Source: Pezizomycotina sp. ARF18
Taxonomy: Eukaryota > Ascomycota
Length of the DNA stretch: 64,000 nucleotides
Assembly (NCBI GenBank): GCA_002224055.1
Contig: AZLU01000030.1
Coordinates: 62,001-126,000, forward strand
Direction: 5' to 3'
A program made the position numbers and the translations under genes. Under the pieces are notes generated by a model. It made no database searches and had not been told where the DNA came from. It saw only the letters and a list, made by a program, of their open reading frames with translations. Shown piece after piece: positions 37,828 through 49,484 of the stretch. The first letter of the stretch is position 1, and every line of letters starts with the position of its first letter.

Positions 37828-38491
37828 TCAACTTATGGTCGATAGAATTATAGAGCGCCCTAGGATACTGCAGACAACAGATTCTGCCCAGTAAGTGTTC
37901 GTCTCCATGCCTAAAAATAGCTCCGCGATTTTGGCGCCATCCGGGACTATATTTTGAAAGTGAGAAATATCGTTCTCGATGGTTTAACGAGCTTTGGCTA
38001 AAGATTGTTCGAGGAATAGCAGTAGCGATTTAACACCTATTGGATGCTTCGCCGCTCCGCCATCGTAGCACGTTAGGGTGACAATATCTTCGGCGAGTGT
38101 GAACCGGTCGCCATTAGCCAAAACTTGGCGACATTGGAGCGCCACCTCTTTGTGAAGCAACTCGAAACCTGTTCGATTCTCCTTCGATGCTCTCGTGCTG
38201 CCATGCCCAGACATCCCTGCAATGACCGAATCCCGTGCGTAGGTCTCACACGCACGGATAAGAATGCGTGGCTGAAAACCTCGAGAATGCTTTCGACGAC
38301 GATGGATATCTTGGGTGTATCGGTGATGAGTCAGTGTTGTTTTTCCACAACGGCCGTATATAATCTGAAGAAAGATCACGATACGGTGAAAAGCGTGTAG
38401 AGAAGCGAGTTGGTTCTTGGAGGTCGTGCGGGCGACTCGACTGAAACATAAACGTGGCTGGAACTAGCTCAGTCTCACTTGTGGAGCACAT
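37828..38491 (-). CDS. Unrecognised protein, about 220 residues, frame-broken
   Basis: From 38491 the minus strand reads MCSTSETELVPATFMFQSSR, then ISIVVESILEVFSHAFLSVR. A long clean part (37984-38220) includes FELLHKEVALQCRQVLANGD and GVKSLLLFLEQSLAKA. After one frame change near 37990 it continues IENDISHFQNIVPDGAKIAE and ends LGRSIILSTIS at 37828. The helix-rich middle and tail are protein-like over about 170 codons. I did not recognise the family. Confidence 0.45.
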
Positions 38492-39267
38492 TTATAATTC
38501 GTTTTGGCGTTCATGACGGAATAGGAAGCGGCCAGCAGCAGCAGCATTCACTTGAATCAATGCCCCGCGCTACAATAAAATCATGTTGAATTAAGTATTT
38601 GCATATAGTATATGGCTTATCTGCATTACAGAGCTTGCGAATCGAATTTTCGAAAGTGAAACCAGCTAGACTAGCCCTTTGGATATCTGAACATCAATTT
38701 TGTGGACATGCAACAGGAGTCTCACAGGCGTCAAGGCGAATCAATTAACGACCAGAAACATGGCTGGCCTTTTGCATTCAGACGCATTGATGATCACGCA
38801 GCCTCTGGTTGGCAGAAGTCAAATGAAGCATATTTAGTTGGACTAATTTAAACTACTGGTTCGAAAACTCTCTAACTTTGACCTATGGCAACATTGTGTT
38901 ATTGATCTAGATATTCACATCGTTGGGTAAAAGTGAAAGAATAAAAACACACGCTCTTTTTTTTTTTTTTTTTGGTATAGAGTTGAAAGAAATAGCCGGA
39001 AACCAGTCTGGATGTGAGAACTGAGATTACTATGAGTGGCTACTGTGTCGAAATTTCCACATAGTTCGATAGGAATATACTACCAAGAGCTTAGAATCCA
39101 AGTTACTTAAGCTGACAAAGTTTTTCCCTTTTTGAGTGCCCAACACGACGGAAATACCTGAACATATTTGAAAAAAGATAACAAGCATCACTATAGGGTT
39201 TATTTTTGTCGATTATTACTATTAAACCTGCAGCGATCGTTCCTTATGCAGACAAGACTAGGCCCTA
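38492..39267. other. Intergenic, no gene seen
   Basis: Divergent upstream region between the unrecognised minus-strand gene and the F-box gene at 39268. Contains a T homopolymer near 38957-38974. Confidence 0.5.
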
Positions 39268-40165
39268 TGAGTCTCGACACACTTCCTACAGAGCTCCTCG
39301 TAGAGGTGTTCTCCTACCTTGGTATATAACACCGAAGACCAAAGTCCGTCCTGTCTGCGCCGATTCAATGATGTCATCCAAAGTAGCACGCACTATGCTC
39401 TAGCGGAGAAGATGTTCCAAGTAGCCGCGATACCTGCGGGTAAAAAGACTTTCGAGCACGACCAGTTCGTCTTCAAACTTCATCCTTCCCTTCATAAACT
39501 TATAATCACAGCGAAGTCATCCCGGAGACCGACAAAGACATGCTAGCTGCTCTAAAGAACACCAAAGAAGAAAACATCGGCTTCTTGCATCCACTCACCA
39601 AGAATTTTACCGTGGCATGAGGTCGACAAAATCGCATCACTCGAATCCGAACACGCTTTTTCCCGCGGTGTTCCGGAAAGGCCGTTTCTCCGCTACGATA
39701 TGAAAGAGGGATTGCCTTTCGTCATCTGCGGAGGTTCTGGAATCGAAGACGTTACTGTCGGTGATTTATTTCAGTTCTAGTCAAGGATGTTCGACGTCTT
39801 TCCACCAAGTTATCATTTCTGTACTCCGAGAGCTTCATGGCCACTGATGACGGCAACTTAGCTAAATGTTTTGGTACAAACGGAGCTGCACCACTGATGC
39901 AAGTGCTCAAACGTCTCGGATCTAACGGTTTCGCTGCCGTGGAGATCGCGACGGAGAAGCCGCACGAGCACGTCTGCCGCGGTACGATTATTTCCACACG
40001 GATGTATTCGGAGAATGGAGCGGCTTTGGTTATGAGGGTCGATATAAAGGTCCGAAAGTTGCGTTCAAAGGTGATGATAAGAAAGCAGCAGAGAGAACAA
40101 GTGAACATCGAAGAATGGAGTGGAAGCAGGCGATGCGCAGGGCTCGCTGGTGGAGAGGTACATGA
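39268..40165 (+). CDS. F-box protein, second family, copy 2
   Basis: Start 39268 gives MSLDTLPTELLVEVFSYL, a textbook F-box first helix. After a one-base break it continues CLRRFNDVIQSSTHYALAEK. The middle carries KTFEHDQFVFKLHPSLHKL, ASLESEHAFSRGVPERPFL and GLPFVICGG, then VTVGDLF. The C-terminal part reads YDYFHTDVFGEWSGFGYEGR and ends KQAMRRARWWRGT at 40165. A longer-looking alternative frame at 39837-40241 overlaps this but loses the match to the paralogue at 35158. At least four frame changes occur. Predicted SCF adaptor. Confidence 0.6.
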
Positions 40166-41239
40166 GAAAAGCGCCGAGATTGAATTAACCTCGAATCTCA
40201 TGGTGGGTTTGAACATTTTTGGCATTTCATTTCCCCTCTAGCGTTGAGGCGGAGTTGGTCTTCCATCCCAAAATAACCTGAATAGGAAAGCAGCTAGACG
40301 ACTCTAGGTGGGCTTTCTACCTGTAGGCAACGTGCCAGATGAAGCCTGGATTATAAAAGCGTTTTTCCCATCTGTAAAGAAATCCTTGTTCAGAGGTGAA
40401 TGCTTTTTTTCGTAGAGATAGATATTAACGCGGATCCATGAGTACTCGATATCACTATACATCGTTACTTCGTGTTCATTAGCCAGTTTTATCCCACCTT
40501 ACCATTTCGTCCTTGATTTCCTTCCTTGCGTAGTTAAAGAAGTGCCCACCTGAGTTCATACCTTGTATCCAGTGAAGTGTTGCCCAACCACCACGAAGAA
40601 CCCGTAGGTTGAAAGTATGATAAACGTGGATGCATGTTGATTTCGACAGCGGGAAGTGTTAACATGACAAGGGTGAATGCGGCAGCCTGTATAAAATCCT
40701 AGGTAAAAATATGCCTGCCCGCATACTCCACAAATGACATTGCCTGCCGACCAGGAAAATCACGCTGAGAAAAAAAGCACATGCATACAAGATTCCCTGT
40801 GTGACTATAACTCTCGTCAATAGTATCTCCGCAACGGACAGGGCTGTGGTAGGAGTATGATCCAAATTCTTTTTTCGGAAATATTATATTCAAAATGTAA
40901 CGATGTATTAACATCTTGCGAGTACTCAGGAAAGAAGTTAAAGTTCATGGGGCTGTCCTGACGTAAATTCCTGGAACCTGGCACAGAGGATTCATATTTA
41001 ATTGGAGAGTTTTATAAGTACACAAACAAGTAACATATTATACATTCCACTGAGGCTTTGAGCATGAGTAATGCTACGTCGATTTTGTTATTCATGAGGG
41101 TAGATGAGGGCTTTGCCACGTCAGTAACCAATTGCCAGCAATTTATATTTCATGTTGTGATATAACTAAGACCTCTCCATGCAGCTGTATTCTATCAATA
41201 CGCCTGTCCCTCTTTTCTCTAGTACCCATCAATCACGTC
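40166..41239. other. Intergenic, no gene seen
   Basis: Short overlapping frames only (for example minus strand 40659-40914). No recognised feature. Confidence 0.45.
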
Positions 41240-41928
41240 ATGATGTCAACGAGGCCCAGCCGTGAAAATCCCTTAGATATTCTGGAGGAGCCTGAAGGTA
41301 TCTTTCTGCTTCTTCGGTGTATGGTTTCATAATCTAGCTTGCTAAATTTTATATTTTCTGCAGAGGTATCGAGAACGCTCCTTATCGAGAGGAGCGGCCT
41401 AACTTGGGCGTTCTCGGTCATCCAACCACTTGAAGTCTCCAAGAGGAGACCGTTTTTGGTGAAAAAGATCGTCCTCGATACCTCCCTGACTTTGGCGCTG
41501 TGGCTACAGTGCACGCGATCGATCTGCTCTCTTCAGATACCGTGGATACGGCTTCCACGAGCAATACCGAACCGACGGTCGCGGCAGAAATGGGTAAATT
41601 CTACGATGAGACTTGTGTCAACACGCTCGACAGCTACCTCGGAGCCTCGGAAGATAAGAGGAAAATTTACGTTCGGCAGATGGTAATCTCAAGGATGGCT
41701 ACAGAAGGCTGGCGAGGTTGTGGGAAGCAGCACCAGTACCAGTTACGTTAATGTCGGTACCGTCGAGGTCCAATTTCCCAGGAGATTCCGCTGACGAATA
41801 AGTTGACGCTGGTTGCTTTCATTGTCCAGCCTCAGTTCGTCGGTTTGGCTTACGTTAGGGGCGTGGTCATGTTAAGTTTTACGGGAGATCTACCTGAATT
41901 GGCCGCTTCGACTTCCGGTCTTGATTGA
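41240..41928 (+). CDS. Unrecognised two-exon gene
   Basis: Exon 1 starts at 41240 (MMSTRPSRENPLDILEEPE). A GT..AG intron at 41298-41363 or 41298-41365 fits. With the second acceptor, exon 2 reads GIENAPYREERPNLGVLGHP, meets a TGA near 41430, and continues in the same frame ETVFGEKDRPRYLPDFGAV, AAEMGKFYDETCVNTLDSYL and ASEDKRKIYV. The last part is ambiguous because all three frames are open; one gives a hydrophobic end (TNKLTLVAFIVQPQFVGLAY) with the stop at 41926-41928. The in-frame TGA could be a substitution or a frame error. Family unrecognised. Confidence 0.45.
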
Positions 41929-43048
41929 CCCAGTATAGTTAGAATATTCTTCTTCAATATAAAGCTGTAAATAACGATACATCAGTACCACTTAAGAAAA
42001 GTCTTAATTAACTCTCAAACATATCTTTTATGAGCAATTTAAAATTCCATTATAATGATATAGAACGTATTACGAAAGAAAATGGTGAATCTTCAATAGG
42101 AATGTTAAATACGAAATATACGTATAATTCCCATAGCTGATAAAATCGAACGTTTATTGCGAAAATTGGGATTTACCGTAACAACAGTTTGAGGAGGACG
42201 ATCCCGCATTTCGCAAGAGTATCACACCTCAGAAAAATAGGGCTACATGCTTATAAGCTTCTTCAGATCACTTCACAGCGTTAGTCTGCAGCGACATAGT
42301 TACACAATCAATTAATACTGCACCAAACCAAGCAGATAACTCAAAGTCTAATAATCTCACATTTATTGTGTGGTGCTAAATCTAAAAAGGTAAATTTAGC
42401 GAGCCTTCGGAGTCCGATAGCTGTTTGCTTTCTCCCCCGGGCGGGAAACGACGATTTTCCCAGAAGTACCACGGAGATGTTACTGATCAATTGATAGACA
42501 GGCGTCCGGTTAGCCCATTGAATTTGCGTCCGAAAGGCTTTTAGTATCACAATTGCGCCGATAAGGCATGTATGCCTAGCGCGATAGTCTCGTCGGTGAA
42601 ATTTCTCCCCAGCAGAATCCACCGGTATACCTCAAGTATGGAAGGAATACCGGATTCGCGAAGACTATGGCTCAATCGCGCTCATAAATAAACTGGTTTA
42701 CTGATTCATCGGTCCGGGGATGGCAGAAAATTGAGAAACTAAATTCGGAGGTCACGATGCATCGATGAATTGTCAATCCTCCGAGGAAGCTTCACTATTG
42801 GCTTAAGGTTCACGCAAAGATACTTCACAAGCCAAATTCAATCGCAGTAAAACATTCGCATCCCTTGTTTGCAAGGGTGAACAGGACCGCGTCGGCGCGC
42901 AGTAGAATTTTTCTCTCAACCCCTGCACGTCTAGCTGCATGCGGCATGAACAGCGAAAAACCCCTCACCTTCCTCAAGCGAAAAACCAACGACGCAACCA
43001 CCATAACTTTATATAACTATTTCTGAGCTCCGTGTCTCAACAAATTCA
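41929..43048. other. Intergenic with a weak open frame
   Basis: A 93-codon minus-strand frame at 42341-42622 has no recognised family. No other signal until the tRNA gene. Confidence 0.4.
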
Positions 43049-43145
43049 GCTCTTATAGCTCAGTTGGTAGAGCGCATGACTAGTACCTTGGCACTCCAAT
43101 GTCTAGTTTAATCATGAGGTCTCCAGTTCAACTCTGGATGAGAGC
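43049..43145 (+). tRNA. tRNA-Thr (anticodon AGT) with 25-base intron
   Basis: The acceptor stem GCTCTTA pairs with TGAGAGC at the 3' end (one G-T pair). The D-arm AGCTCAGTTGGTAGAGC is intact. The anticodon stem CATGA/TCATG encloses loop CTAGTA with anticodon AGT at 43082-43084. A 25-base intron (43086-43110) sits after position 37, the canonical site, and contains CACT able to pair with the anticodon. The T-arm TCCAG-TTCAACT-CTGGA is perfect. A run of 13 T follows at 43152-43164 as Pol III terminator. CCA is not encoded. Confidence 0.93.
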
Positions 43146-43151
43146 ATTCGA

Positions 43152-43164
43152 TTTTTTTTTTTTT
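43152..43164 (+). terminator. RNA polymerase III terminator of tRNA-Thr
   Basis: An uninterrupted T run begins seven bases after the mature tRNA end. Confidence 0.85.
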
Positions 43165-44393
43165 GTATCGATCCTATCGTACAAAATTTTTTTTTGTTGC
43201 TTTGGCCAGCTGCGTTTTCTCAATTCAACCAAACAGACAGATTTCTAGCGTGGAATTTGCCGCTTTCGGCTTCACCGCCGAAGCTCCGCTAGTAACTCGC
43301 GGCGCTACCTATCTTCCAAGGTTGCTCGTGTAAACGTCGTCTTTCTGACGTATTACTGGCATCCTTTCTCGTTTGTAGAGTGGGTTTTCGGAAGCTGTTA
43401 ATTTATAGTATGACTGCTTCAGAATTATGTCTCTCAGTAAGGGTCGCCGCTTATATGATCTCGCTTGTCCGTCTGTTGTTCCTTCCTAAGCTGTCCAGGG
43501 AAATGGTTGTTTATCTACATCGATGAAGGGAAATTTTTAACTTCTTCACCGTACAGCGGCAAAAGAGAATTGTCGTTCGAAACTTATTCTTCAAAAGACT
43601 AGGTGGCATTTTGAAGACTCAAACTTTAAAAGTTTGTAAAATAATAAACAAAACAGCCGAAAGTATATCTAAAGGCTGATCGAGTATTGCGTTCCACATG
43701 GAATTAGGGCTTACTTTGAAAGAGGGTTTAACGAACGACGTACGCCTTCGTTTACGTCTCGTATAAAGCAAAACAAACTGCGTTGCGTAAGTGCGTTATT
43801 TTATTTAAATCTACGAAGTTCACAGGTGCGTACATTAAAATGTCTCCTGAGCATGTCCCATTTCCATTCCGTATACTCAAACTTCTTTAGACTTTGCTTC
43901 TCGGCAAGAAGAAAGGAGTATATCGCTTTCATTGACTAAATCTTATTGACTAAATCTTAAGTAAAGCTAGTCTCAAGTTTTTCGAAGTATGTGCCGACCC
44001 ACGTAGAATATCAGGTAGGCTTCATGCGTCTTGGAATAGAATGTAAGATGAACATTTCATAAAGATTCTAAGAATAGACCGGTATACGAGCGCGATTCTA
44101 ATCACACATAATGAGGATTATTTACATAGGGGAAAAAAAAGGAAGTTCAGTGTCTGAGATTTAAGTAATCCTCTTATAGATGGTTTCCGGAGCACCGTCT
44201 CTGAACTATAAAGCTGCGCAAAAGTTAAAATAATAAACAAAATAAAATGAGATAAATACATGATTGACTAGTTATAAAAAAGACTGTATATTATCAAATC
44301 GTACCTATATTTGGAGAATATACCGAGAGTCCCGCTTTTGGAAGGAAACCTCAGTGGATACGTCAAGATTAGACTTTACAGGGAACTCTTGCG
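43165..44393. other. Intergenic, no gene seen
   Basis: No coding stretch or RNA gene was recognised. Ordinary AT-leaning composition. Confidence 0.45.
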
Positions 44394-44786
44394 TTAGTAC
44401 CGGTAACATGATTTTAGTAGATCTCCCAGCCTCTTCTTCATCGGTTTCAGAAGGTGACTTGCTCTTTTAGAAGAGGTAGTTCTTGGTAGACGGGCCTCCT
44501 GTATGTCCTGCGTCCCCTTTTGTACCCAGTTAAGCTTTGAGAAGTGAAACCTGTAGCCTTCAAACGTTCCATGTTGACTCTTTGAATTTTCTTCATAAGG
44601 GTTAGGAAGTTTTGGCGCGGTCAATTTTAATTTTGCTTTTAGGCACGCCGCAAAAAATTCATCGGGATTCATTATTAAGCCGGTCTCACTATTCTTATGA
44701 GGCCCTTCATGCGTTACTGATCGCGCCAAACTTGCATGGGTTGGAAGTATTGCCTTTTGGAATAGACAAGTCGGCAAGCAACGCAA
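44394..44786 (-). CDS. Weak open frame, 130 codons
   Basis: Starts MRCLPTCLFQKAILPTHASL and includes MNPDEFFAACLKAKLKLTAP. It is basic and helix-rich with no recognised domain. An overlapping upstream frame (44714-44938) contains KLLGNHHPKTLNAFFAL, faintly like a TPR unit. It could be a remnant of a larger gene or chance. Confidence 0.25.
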   Translation of the reverse strand: MRCLPTCLFQKAILPTHASLARSVTHEGPHKNSETGLIMNPDEFFAACLKAKLKLTAPKLPNPYEENSKSQHGTFEGYRFHFSKLNWVQKGTQDIQEARLPRTTSSKRASHLLKPMKKRLGDLLKSCYRY

Positions 44787-45062
44787 AATCGATCTCTAAT
44801 AGTCGTTAATGCGAAGAAGGCGTTTAATGTCTTCGGGTGATGATTTCCTAAGAGTTTCTTGCGTTTCCTGAAACTGCGCTCAGGTCTACGAGTAGTGCTT
44901 CGAATATTTCGTCGCGTTACAATATATAGCATTAGCATTTATTTAATATATTACTAACCTAATATTATATATATTTATTTATTACAAAAAAAACAATACG
45001 TAATTTATATATAAAATGAACTTGATTATTAAAAAAATTTTACGCCTTTAAATTCATGGATT

Positions 45063-45127
45063 CTGTCTACTCTCTCTGTCTCTCTGCCTGCCTGTCTGTC
45101 TATTTTTTTTTTTTTTTTTTTTTTTTT
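45063..45127. repeat. CT/CTGT microsatellite ending in a 25-base T run
   Basis: Imperfect CTCT, CTGC and CTGT units are followed by T25. Confidence 0.8.
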
Positions 45128-45377
45128 GATGGGATAATTGCTATCAAGCTTAGCAGCGCATGTCAGTACATCTAATACGGTCTCTTGGGTACGTATTAGT
45201 AAGAGCATGATTAATATTAGAGATATTAATACGCTAATACGCGCCTCCTGCTCTCTTTACCATCAACGCTCTATGAATGTTATGATAATATGCGGATGTA
45301 CTATATTCCTCCGTAAAAAAAAAAAAAAAATGGCGTATAACTCTGAGATCTGGGATTTTTGTCAAGTAACCTATACG

Positions 45378-45412
45378 CCAGGGGAAATCATTTCAAAGAA
45401 ATTAACCCCTGG
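45378..45412. repeat. Perfect 7-base inverted repeat (CCAGGGG / CCCCTGG)
   Basis: Arms of seven bases are separated by 21 bases in otherwise AT-rich DNA. It could form a hairpin; its role is unknown. Confidence 0.5.
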
Positions 45413-47933
45413 TAGAAATATGAGTAGTATATATTATTATTAGTATAAAACCCATATAATATTATTTACGGCTCAGAATATTACCCATCTGAATAACGGA
45501 ATACTGCCTGAGTTTATCATTCTACCACTTAAGCTTGGATTGATATATAATTTACGCAATCTAGATCGCTACGTGCCAAGGGCTCCATCCTCGTTTCATT
45601 AAAATCTTTAATCATAAAAATTGAAAACAAATTTTTTGTTTCAGGGATAACCTATAGCTTGCCGCGCTTCTTTATAATTTCTGGATCTTGCGGATCACGA
45701 CTGAGCAAAACGTATAACATCAAGCATAAGTATGAAGAATTGCAATGTGATATGTCTCTCTTTGATTAAATATATATAAGACTGCGACTTTTCGTATTCT
45801 CGCCTCTTGCCCGTCATGCTCCCTTTGCGATTATGTCTATGCTAAAGCCACTGCCACACCTAAACTCCAAGCAATACGGCTCACCATATGCACCCCGCCG
45901 CTACGTACCCACCGCTACGTAAAAAGGCCCAAAAATAATACAAACGAAAGAATTTTACCAGTCTGTATAATATAACTATTCCTGTACTTAAACCCGCCAG
46001 CTATATACGTAAAATATCAATATATTATTATTGTAGGTTCAAACCTTGCAATCGTATATGTGAGCGAAAGGATTTTATGAAGTATAAGATTTAAAATGCA
46101 CAAGTTGTAGGCACGTCTGCTTTAAATACAATAAGGATATAGCTAGCTGTAACTGCGATAATACTAACAGCTAAAAAAAACATAGTGAAGTTCTTTGTTG
46201 AGGGCTTAAAACCTAAGGTTTTAGCCAGATGCAGAGACATCGCGGGGTATTTGGATGGGTCATCAAGGAGAACAAGGTTTATACGCCAATCTTTATTCTA
46301 TATATTCGATATATATATTTTATATTTATAATACCATAATTATTATTTAGCTATCTTATACTACTATTATAAAGTTAATAGCTTTATATGAAAAAGATAG
46401 CGATAGGCTACTATTAGTTTATAAGCGCGCTAAAGTGGACGCGGACGTTCTCGTTTTTTATTTTTTGTGAAAAAGGCTGGCAGATTACAATATTAGAGTG
46501 GCTTTACCAGAGAAATAGTTGCAGGGGGGGCGGGGGGTAGAGGACGAGAATATGAAAAGTCAAGGTTGCTGGCTTATTACATACACTAAGAATACTAATA
46601 TCATGAAAACCAAGCACGGTTCCTGATTAAGCGCCAAACCCCAGCCAGATCGACGATACTGCGCGGTTATTAATGAGAGCTAAGCTTCTTTTAAAGCTTT
46701 ATACGCCAAACACTACTTACCATTAACTCAAAAGCTTCTTAAAAAAAAAAATTTTCCAACCATAAAACATTTTAAGTTCATCTCACCCCATTTCCCTTCA
46801 TTAAACACCTAATCCGGAAAAGAAGCTCGGAGGGAGAATAAGCTTTGAAATATTTTTTAGGTTATATTACTACAATTTCCTCGTAAAACGTTTAAGCTGC
46901 CGTATACACCTAAGGGTATATATATCACGAAACCACCAGATTTTCTTCGAAATGGCTAATGGCTAGCTAGTCAAAATAATCCCCGATACTATTGTATAAA
47001 TCTTCCTAGCTAATGTTTTTTATCAATGTGTGTAGCTCATTGCGGTGAAAAAAAGGACTCTGTCCGTGCAGAGTTACGAATCGAAGGTCTTTTTTTTTTT
47101 TTTTTTTCGTTCTACTCTACGTTCTACGTTGGAGTGAAAAAAGTACAAAAAGCAAAGGGGGTATAAGTGATGTAACCACTTTAGCCCACGAGAATGCACT
47201 CGCGATGTTGTATACGCTGCTCTGCGAAGTCTACGGTGCCTTTGCTACTAGGAGGAAAGGCTCTAGAATGAAGGATTCGAAATATTGAATGGCGGCAAAA
47301 GAACGCCATGCTACCTAATGCAATACAGAGTTTATGAAGCTCACGAGTTCCTCGTGATATGTCCTGATGGTGAAATAGACACAGATATTCGGTGCTCTAA
47401 TTTATTCAACGATTTTCAAAGGCTAAAGTAAAAACATTTAAATACAGGCAGGACAGACTCTTTTTTTTTAAAAAAAAAAAAAAAAAGAAAAGTAAAAGTA
47501 AAAGTAAAAAGAGCGTCGCAAGGATTTGACAAATTAGAAGCAACCGGACTACGACCCCCCCAAAAAAAGAATCAAACCAAACGCCAACCCGTTTCCAACC
47601 TTCAATAACCACAAACGGCATCCCAAAAGGAAAAAAATAAATAAAAGAGAAACAAAAACGAGAACGATACATAAACCGCGATCACACAGCTTTCACCGGC
47701 GGCTGACCGACTGGAGTAATAGAGCCACTAGCATCCCTTTAATCATCCCGTCATCCGTCCTAACATCGCTAAGCCTACTAACCAAACTCGCCGCCGTATC
47801 CGTCCTGTGCTTCCGGCTCTTCCAGCTTGCAACATAACTCGGCTTATCCGCCGACTCGTCCGTCTAAACCACATCCAATTAAAGTCTTCGCCTTCTGGCC
47901 CGGTTTCCTCCCAACTTCCTCATCTTCTCCAAC

Positions 47934-49484
47934 TTATCCGCAGCTCATTCCCACAAAGCACCCTCTCTCCGGGTCCATAACGCTCTCCAAAAGCGCTACC
48001 TGCCGCTTCTCAGATACCAGACCCACCGTTCTTCTTCCTTTCCGTCGACGTTTATGACGGTGCGGTGGTAGGTCCAGTCTGATAGGGCGTCGCTCATCCA
48101 TTTTTTGCCGGAAGCGGCGGAGAGCTCGACGCGGGCGCGGACGCACGGGTGGATCTCCTCGTTGGTGTGTCCTATCGCACCTGCGGTGGATAACTCCTTC
48201 AACCGTTCCTCGTTATAATACTCTCCGGGAGTCCTTATGCTCTTCCCGCGAGCCGTTGAATTCCTTGTAGGAGTTTGTAAATAACTCCGTTGGCCCAGTG
48301 ACCTTCATCGTGGTCCTTCGGCGGCGGCGCGAGCTCGTCGTCGGGTATTGGTGCAAGTTCTCCAAAAACTCCTCGTCGAAGGTTAAGAACGGCAGGCACT
48401 GCTCTACCATCCAGACGAGCGTGATACGGCGATTTCCTGGTCAGGGTAACCGCCGCCAATGTTGGTGTGCACGCCGGGGAACCATACTTGTCTTAGTACT
48501 GTGGGCCTGGAGGATACCTGCGGCGCGTCGCTGGAGGAGTTGCCTTTGGGGATGACCTGCGAGGCTGTTACGCCGGACCTCGTGGCGGCCTTTGCGTTTT
48601 CTTTGTGGGCGGGGTTGTTCGACGTATCTAATTCGCGAGGTTTCAGGCGCCATAATGTTGCGAGAAGGGACGGCGGCGTTCGTCGAGGGCGAGGCAGTGG
48701 AAGGCGTTCTCAATACCGGGGCCGAGGGCCGTGTCGTGGAACCGGTACTTGTTGTTCTGCAGATGGACAAATGTTAGAACGGTGGGTTCTTAAAATCAAA
48801 CGAACGAGATAGAAAAGTGACCACTTACGACTCCAGTGCATTTCGTAAACCAATTCTCCGGCAAACCCAAGCTCCCACCGTATCCCAGCACCCTACAACC
48901 GCGATGCGGACGTCCTTGATGCGGTCCACTGCGTCTGCGTGGCGACGTACTCGTCGTCGCGGAGCTTCATGTTCATGTAATCCCTGTACACCTGCGGAAG
49001 AACTCCATGCCCTTTTTCGTGAGGATGCCGATGCGGCCGATTAGACCGGCGAGGGAGCGGGCGGTGTAGGCACCCCTCGAGAAGCCGAAGAGGTAGATGC
49101 CGTCGCCGGGGTGGTAGTTGTTCGCCAGGAAGAGGTACGCTTCGCGGATGTTCTCGCTGAGACCCCGCCCGGTCCCGCCGGCGATTAGTTTGGAGATGCG
49201 GGAAGCGGCTCCTGAGGTTCCGACGCCATTCTACGGCAGTAAATACCACGATTAGCATCTCAATGTGAGATTGGAACAGAGAAAAAGGAGAGGTTGTCAT
49301 GCTCACCTGGTAAAAACAATCTGCGGTACACCCTCTTTACTGACGCTCTTCAGCGCCCTCCCGATGCGCGTGACGTTCGTGGGGACTTCCTTATCGCCCT
49401 CGTCGCTGTTCTGCCACGTCCCGTCGCAGCAGATGATGATCCGCTTGCTCTGCGGCTTCTTTACGCTCTGTCGACGAAAGGCAT
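47934..49484 (-). CDS. DUF2235 (alpha/beta-hydrolase-like) protein
   Basis: Fungal members of this family are mostly uncharacterised hydrolases; bacterial relatives include T6SS phospholipase effectors. The N-terminal motif KRIIICCDGTWQNSDEGDKE and TNVTRIGRAL lie near 49.35-49.45 kb. After an intron comes NGVGTSGAASRISKLIAGGT, then GDGIYLFGFSRGAYTARSLA (the GFSRGAY nucleophile elbow) near 49.1 kb. Next are VRIAVVGCWDTVG and SLGLPENWFTKCTG. A second intron near 48.78-48.83 kb precedes YRFHDTALGPGIENAFHCLA, then VWFPGVHTNIGGGYPDQE. A start at 49484 (MPFVDRA) needs one extra base; the open frame also extends up to 49815 but that part looks like 5' leader. Five or more frame changes occur. The C-terminus is uncertain. 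Confidence 0.8.
49231..49306 (-). other. Intron of the DUF2235 gene
   Basis: GTGAGC donor and GTAG acceptor, 76 bases on the minus strand. Splicing joins PQIVF (one T missing in a T run) to NGVGTSG, as in the family. Confidence 0.7.

Larger units (their letters stand above)
44787..47933. other. AT-rich, gene-poor region with simple repeats
   Basis: Holds several homopolymers (T at 45103-45127, A near 45316-45330, T near 47092-47107, A near 47470-47486). AT-rich patches with few CpA lie near 46.30-46.43 kb, resembling RIP-mutated debris. A cysteine-rich trace near 46.10-46.17 kb might be a retroelement zinc-knuckle relic. No intact gene was seen. Confidence 0.45.

Noticed and set aside
39837-40241. 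134-codon frame as the true C-terminus of the F-box gene
   Set aside because: It is longer but does not match the paralogue; the shifted frame with DYFHTDVFGEW does.
46080-46180. Cysteine-rich trace as a gene
   Set aside because: Too short and isolated. At most a retroelement relic, so not annotated as a gene.
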